A stretch of 64,000 nucleotides of DNA from CAIXSC01 sp046349915 (GCA_046349915.1 JAXMBL010000003.1:806001-870000), one strand, 5' to 3'; counted from the stretch's first letter, positions 43,014 to 51,518 are shown. Numbers and translations: made by a program. The notes: a model not told the origin generated them from the letters alone.

Positions 43014-43062
43014 TGTTGCCTTTTGCGCATTGTTGCCTTTTGCTCCGCAAAAGCGCATTCGG
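43014..43062 (+). repeat. Dispersed repeat GTTGCCTTTTGCTCCGCAAAAG, copy 3
   Basis: Two partial units: GTTGCCTTTTGCGCATT, then GTTGCCTTTTGCTCCGCAAA, the second foldable as CTTTTGC/GCAAAAG. It follows the DUF1501 stop directly. The rest of the gap to 43213 is A/C-rich and shows no gene. Confidence 0.6.
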
Positions 43063-43213
43063 CCCGCCCGCCCCCACGTTCGCCCCAAAAAAACCGCATC
43101 TCTACCCCAAAATCATCTCCAACCGATCCGAAAACAACAAACGCAATTGCCTTTAACCTAATCGAGGCAGCACCACGCCGCCCACAACGCGCCAACCAAA
43201 CTCCCCATCCCCC

Positions 43214-45835
43214 ATGACCACCCTCACAACATCAAGCCCCACATCCAACGGGGTGCAACCGTTCCTGGTCGGCCAAGGCATGCGGCTATTGAACGCCGAG
43301 GGCGATCCCTGGCCGCACCTCAAGCCGGAGTATTTCCGCGCCCGGCGTTCCGGCCCCGTCGTCAGCGTCGAGGCCGATGCGCGGCAGGCCGCGGCCTGGA
43401 CCGATGTCGCTCGCGAATCGGTTGTCGGTGGCGTGTGCGAACCCAATCACCCGTTCCGACGCTTGGTCGTGACCACCGACGCCGGAATTGGAAAAACCGT
43501 GAACCTCGAATGGCTGCAATACGCCATTCACGGTCGAGTCGATCTGACGACCGCGTTTCTGGTGAAACTCGGTGGAGTCCGCACCGACGCCGCTCATTTC
43601 CTGGAGGACGTCCTGGTGCCCGACTTTCGCCGGCGGCTTGACGACGAGCGGATGGACGAACGGGCGGCGGAAAGCCATCTACTCCGCCAACGAAGCCGCG
43701 GCGATCTCGTTTTGTTATTCGACGAACTCGACCAGATCGCGGTCCATAGCCTGGGCGCCAGGTTATTGAAGCACTTGTTGGCCGATTCCAAGTGGGCGAG
43801 TTGTGCGATCGTGGTCGCGGGCCGTCCCCATGCCTTGAACGCTTTCCGAGAGGAGGAACTCTTTAGCAAGCACGATTGGCGGTTCGTACAGCTTGATGAA
43901 TTCACGCCGCGACAGCAGCAGACGTTTCTTGGGGACACTTTGTACGAACGCATCCCCAAGGAGTCCGAAGCTCGGGAGATCTTGAGCGTGCCGCGCGTGC
44001 TGTATTACTTGAAGAAGCTGGGGGCCGACGAGTTGGCCGGGGTGCGAACGCCCAGCGACATTTATTGGCGAGCATTCCGGCACATGGTGCGGGATGGGTT
44101 GAAGAGCGACGCGGCCAGCGGGCTCGCCCGATTCGGTCTGAGCGACCCACCGCGCGAGATTACTGATTCGCAGGTGGAGCGCGCGTTCAAGTTGCTAGGC
44201 GCGATCGCGTGGGAAATGCTCTGGAGTCCCGATCCTGACCTGAGAGGCGAAACGACCCCAGCACCCAACTTCAATCGCGTCGAAGGAGTCGCGCCGTTGA
44301 AGCAGTTCCACGCAGCGCTGTATGGTCGCTTCAAAGATCTGGAGTACGACAAAACGGGGTTGAAAGAACTGTATCACGATTTGGAATGCCTCAAGGCGAT
44401 GAACACCGCGCTCAGCCATGGCGTCATCGACTCGCCGGGATTCTCGCCCGTGCTGTGGCGGAATCGTTCGCTGCAAGAGTTTTTCGCGGCCTACTGGCTG
44501 GCGCAGCATTCGTCGCCCGACGATGCCGCTCGCCTGCGCGATTGGGTCGTGGTTCCTGGCGAACCGCACAGTGAAGCCTGCTATTGGATTTGGCGATATT
44601 TGGTGGAGATGCCGAGTGAGTCGCCGCACGACGCTTGCGATCCCGACGCCTGGACGCGAGCGGTGGAACCGCTGTACGCGCCGGGCACTCGCGATCTGTC
44701 CAAGACTCGCCGTTCGAACGAAATGATCTATCGTTCGTGGGCGCAACTGGGGCGATACTGCGCGGCGAATCTGGGTGAAGCACGGCGGGTGCTCGACGGT
44801 TTTCGCGGCGAGTTTGAATCGATCCTGCGAGGCGATCAGGGAGATGCTCGCCGTGACACAGCCCGGGAGTTTGTCGACCAGTTTCAAACGATCCCCGCCG
44901 GCGCGTTCCGCATGGGAACGCCCGAGGAGAAACAAGAGGCGAGCGAGGAAGATCGACAAACGGTTCGACAGTGGTTGCGTGCACTCCAAGACCCCGCAGT
45001 TGCCGAAAGGGACATTTTCAGCACTTGGCCTAAGCCGCGCAGTCGACAAGAACAATCGGTCCAGGATGCCCGTCGTCGTTGGTGGGGAGATCTCATTGCG
45101 CGACAGGATGTCGCTGGACTTCTATGCGTCCTCCGTTCCACCGACGAGTCCCCTGCGGAGCGGCGGCAGCAGCTCGAGTCGTTTCAGATGAACCGTTATC
45201 CGACGCTCAACGCTTGGTATCGGATGTTTGATCCATCACATGGGCACCGAATGGGTGATCCAGTGGAGACTTATCGGCGAGTGAGTGGCGAGGAGGACCA
45301 ACCGGCGATCTTTATCAGCTATTTCGACGCGTGGGTCTTTTGCCAATGGGCGTATTGGGAGGGGCGGAGTTGTCGGTTGCCGTTTGAGAACGAGTGGGAA
45401 TACGCGTGCAAGGCCTGCACGGTTTGCACTCCCGAGACGCCATGCCCCGTGGACGGACCGTGTGACTGGAATTACTGGTGGGGCGACGGTTTCGACGGAG
45501 AACGCTGCACCGGGCACGAAGATGGGCAAACAATAGCGACGACAGGTCCAGCCCAGTACGACCGGGAAGGACCTGCGGGACATCGCAATCGTTGGGGACT
45601 GGTCGACATGTGTGGCAATGTATGGGAATGGTGCATTGACCAATATCGCCGTCAGTACCAACGGCTCAACAGCGATGAGCTTCCCTTCGTAACTGCCCGC
45701 GTGCTGCGTGGCGGCTCTTGGGACCTCGAGCCTCACTACGTGCGTTCCTCGGTTCGCTACAATCTTCCTCCCTCGTTCTCCATTGACCTCACTGGTTTTC
45801 GGGTGTGTCGTTCGGTGTGCGTGGCCAGGGGCTAA
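43214..45835 (+). CDS. NACHT-type STAND NTPase with C-terminal FGE/C-type-lectin domain
   Basis: An 873-residue cytoplasmic protein with no signal. Residues 1-80 are unrecognised. The NTPase has Walker A TDAGIGKT (88-95), Walker B LVLLFDELDQ (165-174), a sensor GRPH (203-206) and a winged-helix Pro (SVPRVLYYL), matching NACHT/STAND signalling ATPases. A helical region follows to about 550. Residues ~553-873 are a formylglycine-generating-enzyme (SUMF1-like) domain: FQTIPAGAFRMGTPEE, SYFDAWVFCQWAYWEGRSC, LPFENEWEYACKA, VDMCGNVWEWCIDQY, VLRGGSW and TGFRVCRS. The two catalytic cysteines of true FGE, expected just after RGGSW, are absent, so this is probably a ligand-binding sensor. An antiphage or conflict role is inferred. 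Confidence 0.85.
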   Translation: MTTLTTSSPTSNGVQPFLVGQGMRLLNAEGDPWPHLKPEYFRARRSGPVVSVEADARQAAAWTDVARESVVGGVCEPNHPFRRLVVTTDAGIGKTVNLEWLQYAIHGRVDLTTAFLVKLGGVRTDAAHFLEDVLVPDFRRRLDDERMDERAAESHLLRQRSRGDLVLLFDELDQIAVHSLGARLLKHLLADSKWASCAIVVAGRPHALNAFREEELFSKHDWRFVQLDEFTPRQQQTFLGDTLYERIPKESEAREILSVPRVLYYLKKLGADELAGVRTPSDIYWRAFRHMVRDGLKSDAASGLARFGLSDPPREITDSQVERAFKLLGAIAWEMLWSPDPDLRGETTPAPNFNRVEGVAPLKQFHAALYGRFKDLEYDKTGLKELYHDLECLKAMNTALSHGVIDSPGFSPVLWRNRSLQEFFAAYWLAQHSSPDDAARLRDWVVVPGEPHSEACYWIWRYLVEMPSESPHDACDPDAWTRAVEPLYAPGTRDLSKTRRSNEMIYRSWAQLGRYCAANLGEARRVLDGFRGEFESILRGDQGDARRDTAREFVDQFQTIPAGAFRMGTPEEKQEASEEDRQTVRQWLRALQDPAVAERDIFSTWPKPRSRQEQSVQDARRRWWGDLIARQDVAGLLCVLRSTDESPAERRQQLESFQMNRYPTLNAWYRMFDPSHGHRMGDPVETYRRVSGEEDQPAIFISYFDAWVFCQWAYWEGRSCRLPFENEWEYACKACTVCTPETPCPVDGPCDWNYWWGDGFDGERCTGHEDGQTIATTGPAQYDREGPAGHRNRWGLVDMCGNVWEWCIDQYRRQYQRLNSDELPFVTARVLRGGSWDLEPHYVRSSVRYNLPPSFSIDLTGFRVCRSVCVARG
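45701..45835 (+). other. DGR variable-region-like C-terminal segment
   Basis: From VLRGGSW to GFRV, the 24 codons between Trp836 and TGFR end in C or T in 20 cases, and include GAC, CTC, CAC, TAC, CGC, AAT, CTT, TTC, TCC and ATT. Many could derive from AAY codons by change at A only. The protein layout (RGGSW..xP..xRSxxR...P......GFR) matches C-type-lectin variable regions of diversity-generating retroelements. No template repeat or reverse transcriptase is in the window. Confidence 0.4.
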
Positions 45836-45850
45836 CTGCGTGGTTTTGGA

Positions 45851-46228
45851 TTAGCCGCGTTGTCGACAGGCGTCGAGTATGATCCGCAGTGTCATGCGAG
45901 GATCCGCTTCGACGTCGAGGTTACGAAACCGAATGACTCGCATACCGCGACTCTCCAGCCAGCGAGTTCGTTGTTCGTCGTAGTCGGCTTTCTCGTCGTG
46001 CGAGCTGCCGTCGAGTTCCACGACCAACGCACACTCGGCGCAATAGAAGTCCGCGACGTAGGGACCGATTGGTTGTTGTCGCCGGAACTTGAATCCATGG
46101 AGCCAGCGATCACGCAACAGAGCCCACATCATCTGTTCGGCCGGAGTAGACTGCTGACGCAATTCACGCGCCCGCTGAATGTCGCCCCCGTCCGCTCTGC
46201 GACAACGCCGTCGAGCCCTACGAGCCAT
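45851..46228 (-). CDS. DUF559 (Vsr-like endonuclease fold) protein
   Basis: A 125-residue protein: QQSTPAEQMMWALLRDRWLH, KFRRQQPIGPYVADFYC, ECALVVELDGSSHDEKADYD and MRVIRFRNLDV. This is the DUF559 pattern, with the restriction-endonuclease-like core Asp (VADFYC) and ExDG (VELDG). Such small proteins resemble very-short-patch repair nucleases and travel with mobile DNA; their function is mostly uncharacterised. It is convergent with the NACHT-FGE gene, 15 bp away, and borders the IS110 unit. The N-terminus is very Arg-rich. Confidence 0.88.
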   Translation of the reverse strand: MARRARRRCRRADGGDIQRARELRQQSTPAEQMMWALLRDRWLHGFKFRRQQPIGPYVADFYCAECALVVELDGSSHDEKADYDEQRTRWLESRGMRVIRFRNLDVEADPRMTLRIILDACRQRG

Positions 46229-46310
46229 AATCAGCCGCCTCCTCTCTCGCTACCCGAGACAGGCCGACCCAGCAAAAGGTTCGCGTCCGCCACAGCGATT
46301 TCTGATCTCC

Positions 46311-46340
46311 CCCTCTCCCCAAGCTTGCTTGGGGAGAGGG
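46311..46340. repeat. Palindrome family C, copy 1 (left flank of IS110 unit 1)
   Basis: A perfect 14-bp stem CCCTCTCCCCAAGC/GCTTGGGGAGAGGG with a TT loop is followed by GGGCGGGGGGTGAGCGA. It is in the opposite orientation to 49670-49699. Confidence 0.9.
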
Positions 46341-46625
46341 GGGCGGGGGGTGAGCGACGGTCTTAATTCTTGTCAACAACTGATTCAAAAAGACATTTTT
46401 GAATTCCTTCGTGGAGTGTGAAGTAGTGCAACTCATGCTCCTTGGGGCCAGCCCCCAAACCCCCGGGATTTTGGGAGGCATGGACTCGGGTGTTCAAGGT
46501 TCTTGTCGACGTGAAAGTGATGGGGTATCGTAGCGCGTGCTCGACGAAACGGAGCGAGGCTCTGTGGGGACACAACCTGGCAAGGGATAGTCGAGTCGAG
46601 GGTGCGTCAAGGACGCCGTGTCGTC

Positions 46626-47600
46626 TCAGGGTTGACCTGGGACGATCTTTTCATTGCTCCAGAGCACATCATTCTTGATTAGCGTGTTCAGGATTGTGAG
46701 CAGCTTCCGCATGCAGGCAACCAGCGCTAGCTTCTTGGCTTTGCCACGAGCGAGTAGGTGTTGGTAGTGCGCGCGGATTCTCTCGTTGCGGCACGTGGCG
46801 ACCAAGGTGGCCATGTAGAGAACGCGTCGCACATGCACGCGGCCTCCCATCACAAAACGCTGTCCCTTCCAGGTTCCCGAGTCGCGATTGATCGGCGCGA
46901 CGCCCACCAGCTTGGCGATCTGCTCGCGATTCAGTTTCCCCAGTTCGGGAAGGTCGGCGAGGATCGTGCTGATGGTGACGGCGCCGACTCCCTGCACGGA
47001 GTTCAAGATTTCGACCTTGCGCGCATTAACCGTGTCCGCGGCGACGCATTTCTCGAGCCGCGAATCGAGCACTTTTAGCTGCTTTTTCAGGGATTCCAGC
47101 GTCTGGCGAATGTAATCCTTGACCTCGTGATCTCCGGTCTGGAGCAACCGGTTGGACTCCTGATTGATGAGGTCCAGAAGTTGTGCACGACGGGTCACCA
47201 ACGCGGCGATCTTCTCCTCGGCTTCGGACTTGGCGACCATGGGCGCGGGCTTCACGACTTGGCCGAAGGTCGCGATGACCTCCGCATCAATCGAGTCTGT
47301 CTTAGCGTCCCGGCCGATCCCCTTGGCGAAGTCGCGGACCTGTCGCGGATTGACGACCGCGACCGCAATCTGACGTTCTCCCAGCACTCTGACCAACGTC
47401 GACTCGTAGCCGCCCGTGGCCTCCATCACGACCAACACTCGGGACTTGTGCTTGAGCACCTTCACCAACTCACGGACTATGGCGTCGGTGGAGTTGTCGA
47501 TCGTGAGACGCGTCTTCGAGTCGGGGAGAAAAACGTCCAACTGAGACTTCGACACATCGACGCCTACGAACAACGCAAACGACTCAGCTTCGTTCTTCAT
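46626..47600 (-). CDS. IS110-family transposase (DEDD recombinase), intact
   Basis: A 324-residue protein of typical length. The RuvC-like DEDD site is visible: VGVDVSKSQ (Asp15), VVMEATGGYE (Glu60), DAKTDSIDAEV (Asp102, Asp105). The C-terminal Tnp_20 domain has VQGVGAVTISTILADLPELG and NRDSGTWKG with the catalytic Ser241. IS110 transposases are guided by a bridge RNA encoded in a non-coding end of the element. The upstream 47601-47815 region is well structured and a good candidate. This copy is open throughout; the second copy (50152-51125) is frameshifted. Confidence 0.95.
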   Translation of the reverse strand: MKNEAESFALFVGVDVSKSQLDVFLPDSKTRLTIDNSTDAIVRELVKVLKHKSRVLVVMEATGGYESTLVRVLGERQIAVAVVNPRQVRDFAKGIGRDAKTDSIDAEVIATFGQVVKPAPMVAKSEAEEKIAALVTRRAQLLDLINQESNRLLQTGDHEVKDYIRQTLESLKKQLKVLDSRLEKCVAADTVNARKVEILNSVQGVGAVTISTILADLPELGKLNREQIAKLVGVAPINRDSGTWKGQRFVMGGRVHVRRVLYMATLVATCRNERIRAHYQHLLARGKAKKLALVACMRKLLTILNTLIKNDVLWSNEKIVPGQP

Positions 47601-47815
47601 TACATCCCATCCTAGTTAATTCGAGCTGGCCGGAGCCGCTCATGCGACGGTGCGGGTTTGAAATGAACGGCTTGCGATCCAGCTCACCCACGGCCTTAGC
47701 GCCAAGGGGCGGTCGATCTACAAGCCGTCGCTCTTCGCCAGTGCACCTAGCGAAGAATGTTCGTCCAGCGGAGAGGTTCGTGAATGACCTTCCGCGTGTC
47801 AACTACTCAGATACT
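47601..47815 (-). ncRNA. Candidate IS110 bridge RNA, copy 1
   Basis: The non-coding region directly upstream of the transposase ATG. Read on the minus strand it gives a hairpin CTTCGC/GCGAAG (47733-47755), then a long stem ACGGCTTG/CAAGCCGT (47667-47728) enclosing a ~46-nt internal loop region, then a GC-rich hairpin near 47615-47645. A 5' hairpin followed by stems with large internal loops is the layout of bridge RNAs in IS110-group elements. The sequence is retained in copy 2. Exact ends are not determinable here. Confidence 0.5.
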
Positions 47816-47965
47816 AGGGGCCGGACCAAGTCAGCAGCAGAGCACCAGCTTGCGGCAACTCTGTGCGTTGATCCACGCACTACTCGCCGAGCGTGGCGCG
47901 AACGTTCTCGATGACCGAGACTGGTGTTGGTGATGAACGTTGGCTCGCTCCCCTCACCCTCGGTC

Positions 47966-49661
47966 TGGGATGATAAAAGCAGGGGCTAACTTGCCCATTT
48001 CCTATTGATTTTAGGTGGGGAATCTGTTGCGCTACGAAGTAGATTCCAAGTCCAGGGGGGATTGCGGAAAAGGAGTACCGCTATGTTCTCCCACTGGCCC
48101 GAGTTCTTTTCGTCATGCCGTTCGCGTCTATCGGCGATCGCTCGCAGTTGCTTTTTGAGCCGCGAACGTTGGATCGAGAAATACTCACGACTCTCAGCCA
48201 CGTTGCGCGGTCTCCGTAGCGAACGAGATCAGGCAAGGTTAGAGACTGAGCGACTGAAGTCCGCAAATCAGCAGTTGGTTGAAAGAGTGAAGTCGCTGGA
48301 AAGCGAACTTGCGCAGCCACGCAAGATTGAACTTCCGGTTGGCGAGCGGCCGCCAGGGCATCAGTACGGTGCAGGCTTGATCGCTCTCAGCGTCAACTTG
48401 GCCAGACAGGTTGGACTTCGACCGACAACTCGCGCGCTGTCGTTGTTTTTCCGTTGGCTCGGCGCCGATCAACCTGTGCCCACTTATCAATCGATTCGTG
48501 AATGGATGCGACGCATTGGGCTCGCGCGACAGAAGCGCGGGAAGAAGCGCAAAGACGGCGTGTGGCTCGTGGACATCACGAATCAAATTGGTCGCGATCG
48601 AGTGCTCACGATCCTGCGTCCTCGCAAGCGATTCAAACAGGAGAAGATGGCGCCGCTTCGGCTTCGTGACATGGAAGTGCTCGCGGTGATTCCTGGCCAG
48701 CAATGGGGGGCAAAGAGGTCGGCGACGTGTATCGCGCGACCGCTGAATTGCGTGGCACTCCCCGCGCGGTGCTGTCCGATGGCGCCGTGGAACTGCAAGA
48801 GCCCGTGGAAACGCTGGGAACAGCGAGAAAAAGGCCGCTTCAGTTGCGGGACATGAAACACTTCTTGGCCAATCAATTGGAGAACTCTCTGGCCAAGGAC
48901 CCGACCTATCAGGAGTTTCTCGGGAAGCTCAGTGGCCTGCGTTTGGTGCTTCAGCAGACGGAACTTGCTCACTTCATTCCGCCGCCCATGAAGCTGAAGT
49001 CTCGCTTCATGAACCTCGCGCTGACCTTGCGATGGACGCACGCGGTTCTCTGGCACTTGGCGCACCCGGAGTCGCGAAGTCGCCGCAAGATTAGCGTCGA
49101 ACGCATGAATGACAAGCTTGGCTGGCTGAGGGCTTTCGAGCCCGCTATTCGTTCATGGACGGCTTGCCACGAGATCATCGGGGCCATTCTGGACTGGGTA
49201 CGTCAGCGCGGCATCTATCGGGGCGCTGCGCGTGACTTTGGGCGGCGCCCGGCGGCGAGCGACAGATGCGCTGAGCAAGCACTTCGTAGACAAGACGCGA
49301 TTCTTCCTTCGCCTCCAAGAACGTCGCTTGAAAGCTGACGAACATCTTCCCTTGAGTACCGAGGTGCTTGAATCCGCGTTCTCTCGCTACAAGCAACTGA
49401 TACGCCAACACGTCAAATGGGGACTGAGCGGCTTGCTAATCTCCCTCCCCACGCTTCTTGCCCCAGTCACCGCGAGCGAAGTCACTCACTCTCTGGAACA
49501 GGTGAGCGTCAACGAGCTTCGCACCTGGACGAAGACCGTCCTTACCGAGACTTATGCCACGCAACGGACCAACATGTACAAGGACGCTCGCTCGACTAAG
49601 GCGACGCGGAAAAAACGCGCAACACGAATTCCCGTCGACGTTTGAAGGTTTTATCATCCCA
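47966..49661 (+). mobile_element. 1,696-bp insertion element with 13-bp TIRs and 9-bp target duplication
   Basis: The terminal inverted repeats TGGGATGATAAAA (47966-47978) and TTTTATCATCCCA (49649-49661) are perfect. The element is flanked by a 9-bp direct repeat CCCTCGGTC (47957-47965 and 49662-49670). It has inserted into the tail of a family-C palindrome repeat beside IS110 unit 1. Its only gene is the frameshifted DDE transposase 48083-49645. The first ~115 bp and last 4 bp outside that gene are the non-coding ends. Confidence 0.88.
48083..49645 (+). pseudogene. Frameshifted DDE-type transposase
   Basis: It starts at an ATG with AAAAGGAGT upstream. The N-terminal part has a coiled coil (SERDQARLETERLKSANQQL) and RPTTRALSLFFRWLG. 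At the GGGGGG run (48705-48710) the protein continues in the -1 frame: GKEVGDVYRATAELRG, VLSDGAVELQ (first Asp) and LQLRDMKHFLANQLE (second Asp). Near 49225-49260 it returns to the first frame: DALSKHFVDKTRFFLRLQER, STEVLESAFSRYKQL (Glu). The DDE triad is thus spread over three segments. Two compensating frame changes suggest decay; the G6 run could alternatively be a programmed -1 site. I do not recognise the IS family. Confidence 0.78.
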
Positions 49662-49669
49662 CCCTCGGT

Positions 49670-49699
49670 CCCTCTCCCCAAGCAAGCTTGGGGAGAGGG
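49670..49699. repeat. Palindrome family C, copy 2 (original right flank of IS110 unit 1)
   Basis: A perfect 14-bp stem as in copy 1 with an AA loop, followed by AAGTGACGCCTCGGTGCGC, which also follows the copy at 51489-51518. It is inverted relative to 46311-46340. Confidence 0.9.
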
Positions 49700-49766
49700 A
49701 AGTGACGCCTCGGTGCGCAATGGGCTTGTTGATTGGTAACGATGGTTACTCGATCACGGTGGCATG

Positions 49767-49816
49767 CACTCACTCACACTCACACTCGCACTCACAATCC
49801 CACTCACACTCGCACC
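49767..49816 (+). repeat. CACTCA/CACTCG hexanucleotide microsatellite
   Basis: About eight imperfect six-base units (CACTCA, CACTCG, CAATCC). They lie in the 506-bp stretch 49646-50151, which otherwise holds the two family-C palindromes and the downstream non-coding part of IS110 unit 2. Confidence 0.8.
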
Positions 49817-49835
49817 CAGAGAGAACCCGATCTCC

Positions 49836-49865
49836 CCCTCTCCCCAAGCTTGCTTGGGGAGAGGG
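49836..49865. repeat. Palindrome family C, copy 3 (left flank of IS110 unit 2)
   Basis: A perfect 14-bp stem with a TT loop, identical with its following GGGCGGGGGGTGAGCGACGG to copy 1. Confidence 0.9.
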
Positions 49866-50151
49866 GGGCGGGGGGTGAGCGACGGTCTTAATTCTTGTCA
49901 ACAACTGATTCAAAAAGACCTTTTTGAATTCCTTCGTGGAGTGTGAAGTAGTGCAACTCATGCTCCTTGGGGGCCAGCCCCCAAACCCCCGGGATTTTGG
50001 GAGGCATGGACTCGGGTGTTCAAGGTTCTTGTCGACGTGAAAGTGATGGGGTATCGTAGCGCGTGCTCGACGAAACGGAGCGAGGCTCTGTGGGGACACA
50101 ACCTGGCAAGGGATAGTCGAGTCGAGGGTGCGTCAAGGACGCCGTGTCGTC

Positions 50152-51125
50152 TCAGGGTTGACCTGGGACGATCTTTTCATTGCTCCAGAGCACATCATTC
50201 TTGATTAGCGTGTTCAGGATTGTGAGCAGCTTCCGCATGCAGGCAACCAGCGCTAGCTTCTTGGCTTTGCCACGAGCGAGTAGGTGTTGGTAGTGCGCGC
50301 GATTCTCTCGTTGCGGCACGTGGCGACCAAGGTGGCCATGTAGAGAACGCGTCGCACATGCACGCGGCCTCCCATCACAAAACGCTGTCCCTTCCAGGTT
50401 CCCGAGTCGCGATTGATCGGCGCGACGCCCACCAGCTTGGCGATCTGCTCGCGATTCAGTTTCCCCAGTTCGGGAAGGTCGGCGAGGATCGTGCTGATGG
50501 TGACGGCGCCGACTCCCTGCACGGAGTTCAAGATTTCGACCTTGCGCGCATTAACCGTGTCCGCGGCGACGCATTTCTCGAGCCGCGAATCGAGCACTTT
50601 TAGCTGCTTTTTCAGGGATTCCAGCGTCTGGCGAATGTAATCCTTGACCTCGTGATCTCCGGTCTGGAGCAACCGGTTGGACTCCTGATTGATGAGGTCC
50701 AGAAGTTGTGCACGACGGGTCACCAACGCGGCGATCTTCTCCTCGGCTTCGGACTTGGCGACCATGGGCGCGGGCTTCACGACTTGGCCGAAGGTCGCGA
50801 TGACCTCCGCATCAATCGAGTCTGTCTTAGCGTCCCGGCCGATCCCCTTGGCGAAGTCGCGGACCTGTCGCGGATTGACGACCGCGACCGCAATCTGACG
50901 TTCTCCCAGCACTCTGACCAACGTCGACTCGTAGCCGCCCGTGGCCTCCATCACGACCAACACTCGGGACTTGTGCTTGAGCACCTTCACCAACTCACGG
51001 ACTATGGCGTCGGTGGAGTTGTCGATCGTGAGACGCGTCTTCGAGTCGGGGAGAAAAACGTCCAACTGAGACTTCGACACATCGACGCCTACGAACAACG
51101 CAAACGACTCAGCTTCGTTCTTCAT
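50152..51125 (-). pseudogene. IS110-family transposase, frameshifted copy
   Basis: Identical in protein to the 46626-47600 transposase through residue 275 (CRNERI). There, loss of one G in a GCGCGCGG run near 50300 shifts the frame to ARTTNTYSLVAKPRS and a stop at 50253, so the last ~49 residues are replaced by 15. The DEDD residues and Ser241 remain, but the C-terminal helices are lost. It is probably inactive in its own right, though it could be acted on in trans by copy 1. The old stop position is retained at 50152-50154, pointing to a recent change. Confidence 0.9.
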
Positions 51126-51340
51126 TACATCCCATCCTAGTTAATTCGAGCTGGCCGGAGCCGCTCATGCGACGGTGCGGGTTTGAAATGAACGGCTTGC
51201 GATCCAGCTCACCCACGGCCTTAGCGCCAAGGGGCGGTCGATCTACAAGCCGTCGCTCTTCGCCAGTGCACCTAGCGAAGAATGTTCGTCCAGCGGAGAG
51301 GTTCGTGAATGACCTTCCGCGTGTCAACTACTCAGATACT
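51126..51340 (-). ncRNA. Candidate IS110 bridge RNA, copy 2
   Basis: The same hairpin set as 47601-47815, at an offset of 3,525 bp, with no difference seen in the stem sequences. It is upstream of the frameshifted transposase. Confidence 0.45.
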
Positions 51341-51488
51341 AGGGGCGGACCAAGTCAGCAGCAGAGCACCAGCCCGCGGCAACTCTGTGCGTTGATCCAC
51401 GCACTACTCGCCGAGCGTGGCGCGAACGTTCTCGGTGACTGAGGCTGGTGTTGGTGATGAACGTTGAGTCGTTCCCCTCACCCTCGAT

Positions 51489-51518
51489 CCCTCTCCCCAA
51501 GCAAGCTTGGGGCGAGGG
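51489..51518. repeat. Palindrome family C, copy 4 (right flank of IS110 unit 2)
   Basis: A 14-bp stem with an AA loop and one mismatch (GGGGCGAGGG), preceded by TCCCCTCACCCTCGAT and followed by AAGTGACACTTCGGTGCGC. It is inverted relative to 49836-49865. Confidence 0.88.

Larger units (their letters stand above)
46304..47965 (-). mobile_element. IS110-containing repeat unit, copy 1 (right end displaced by another element)
   Basis: It is homologous to 49829-51560. It contains the 46311-46340 hairpin, ~290 bp of non-coding DNA downstream of the transposase, the transposase, a ~215-bp structured non-coding region upstream of it, and a further ~150 bp. The matching right-hand hairpin (49670-49699) is separated from it by the inserted element 47966-49661. 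Without that insertion the hairpin-to-hairpin unit would be about 1,684 bp. Identity with copy 2 is very high to about 47815 and lower beyond. Confidence 0.85.

Noticed and set aside
44195..45055. 286-codon open frame antisense to the NACHT-FGE gene
   Set aside because: It overlaps well-supported coding sequence and has no start signal or recognisable motif.
44873..45835. FGE domain as the maturase for the four sulfatases in the window
   Set aside because: The catalytic cysteines are missing and the domain is fused to a NACHT NTPase; sulfatase activation must be supplied elsewhere.
47127..47615. 162-codon frame antisense to the IS110 transposase, identical in both copies (also 50652-51140)
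   Set aside because: Its conservation follows from the duplication of the unit; it is the complement of transposase codons.
49767..49816. His/Ser-repeat peptide (HSHSHS) as a real metal-binding protein
   Set aside because: It arises only from translating a CACTCA microsatellite between mobile elements, with no start signal.
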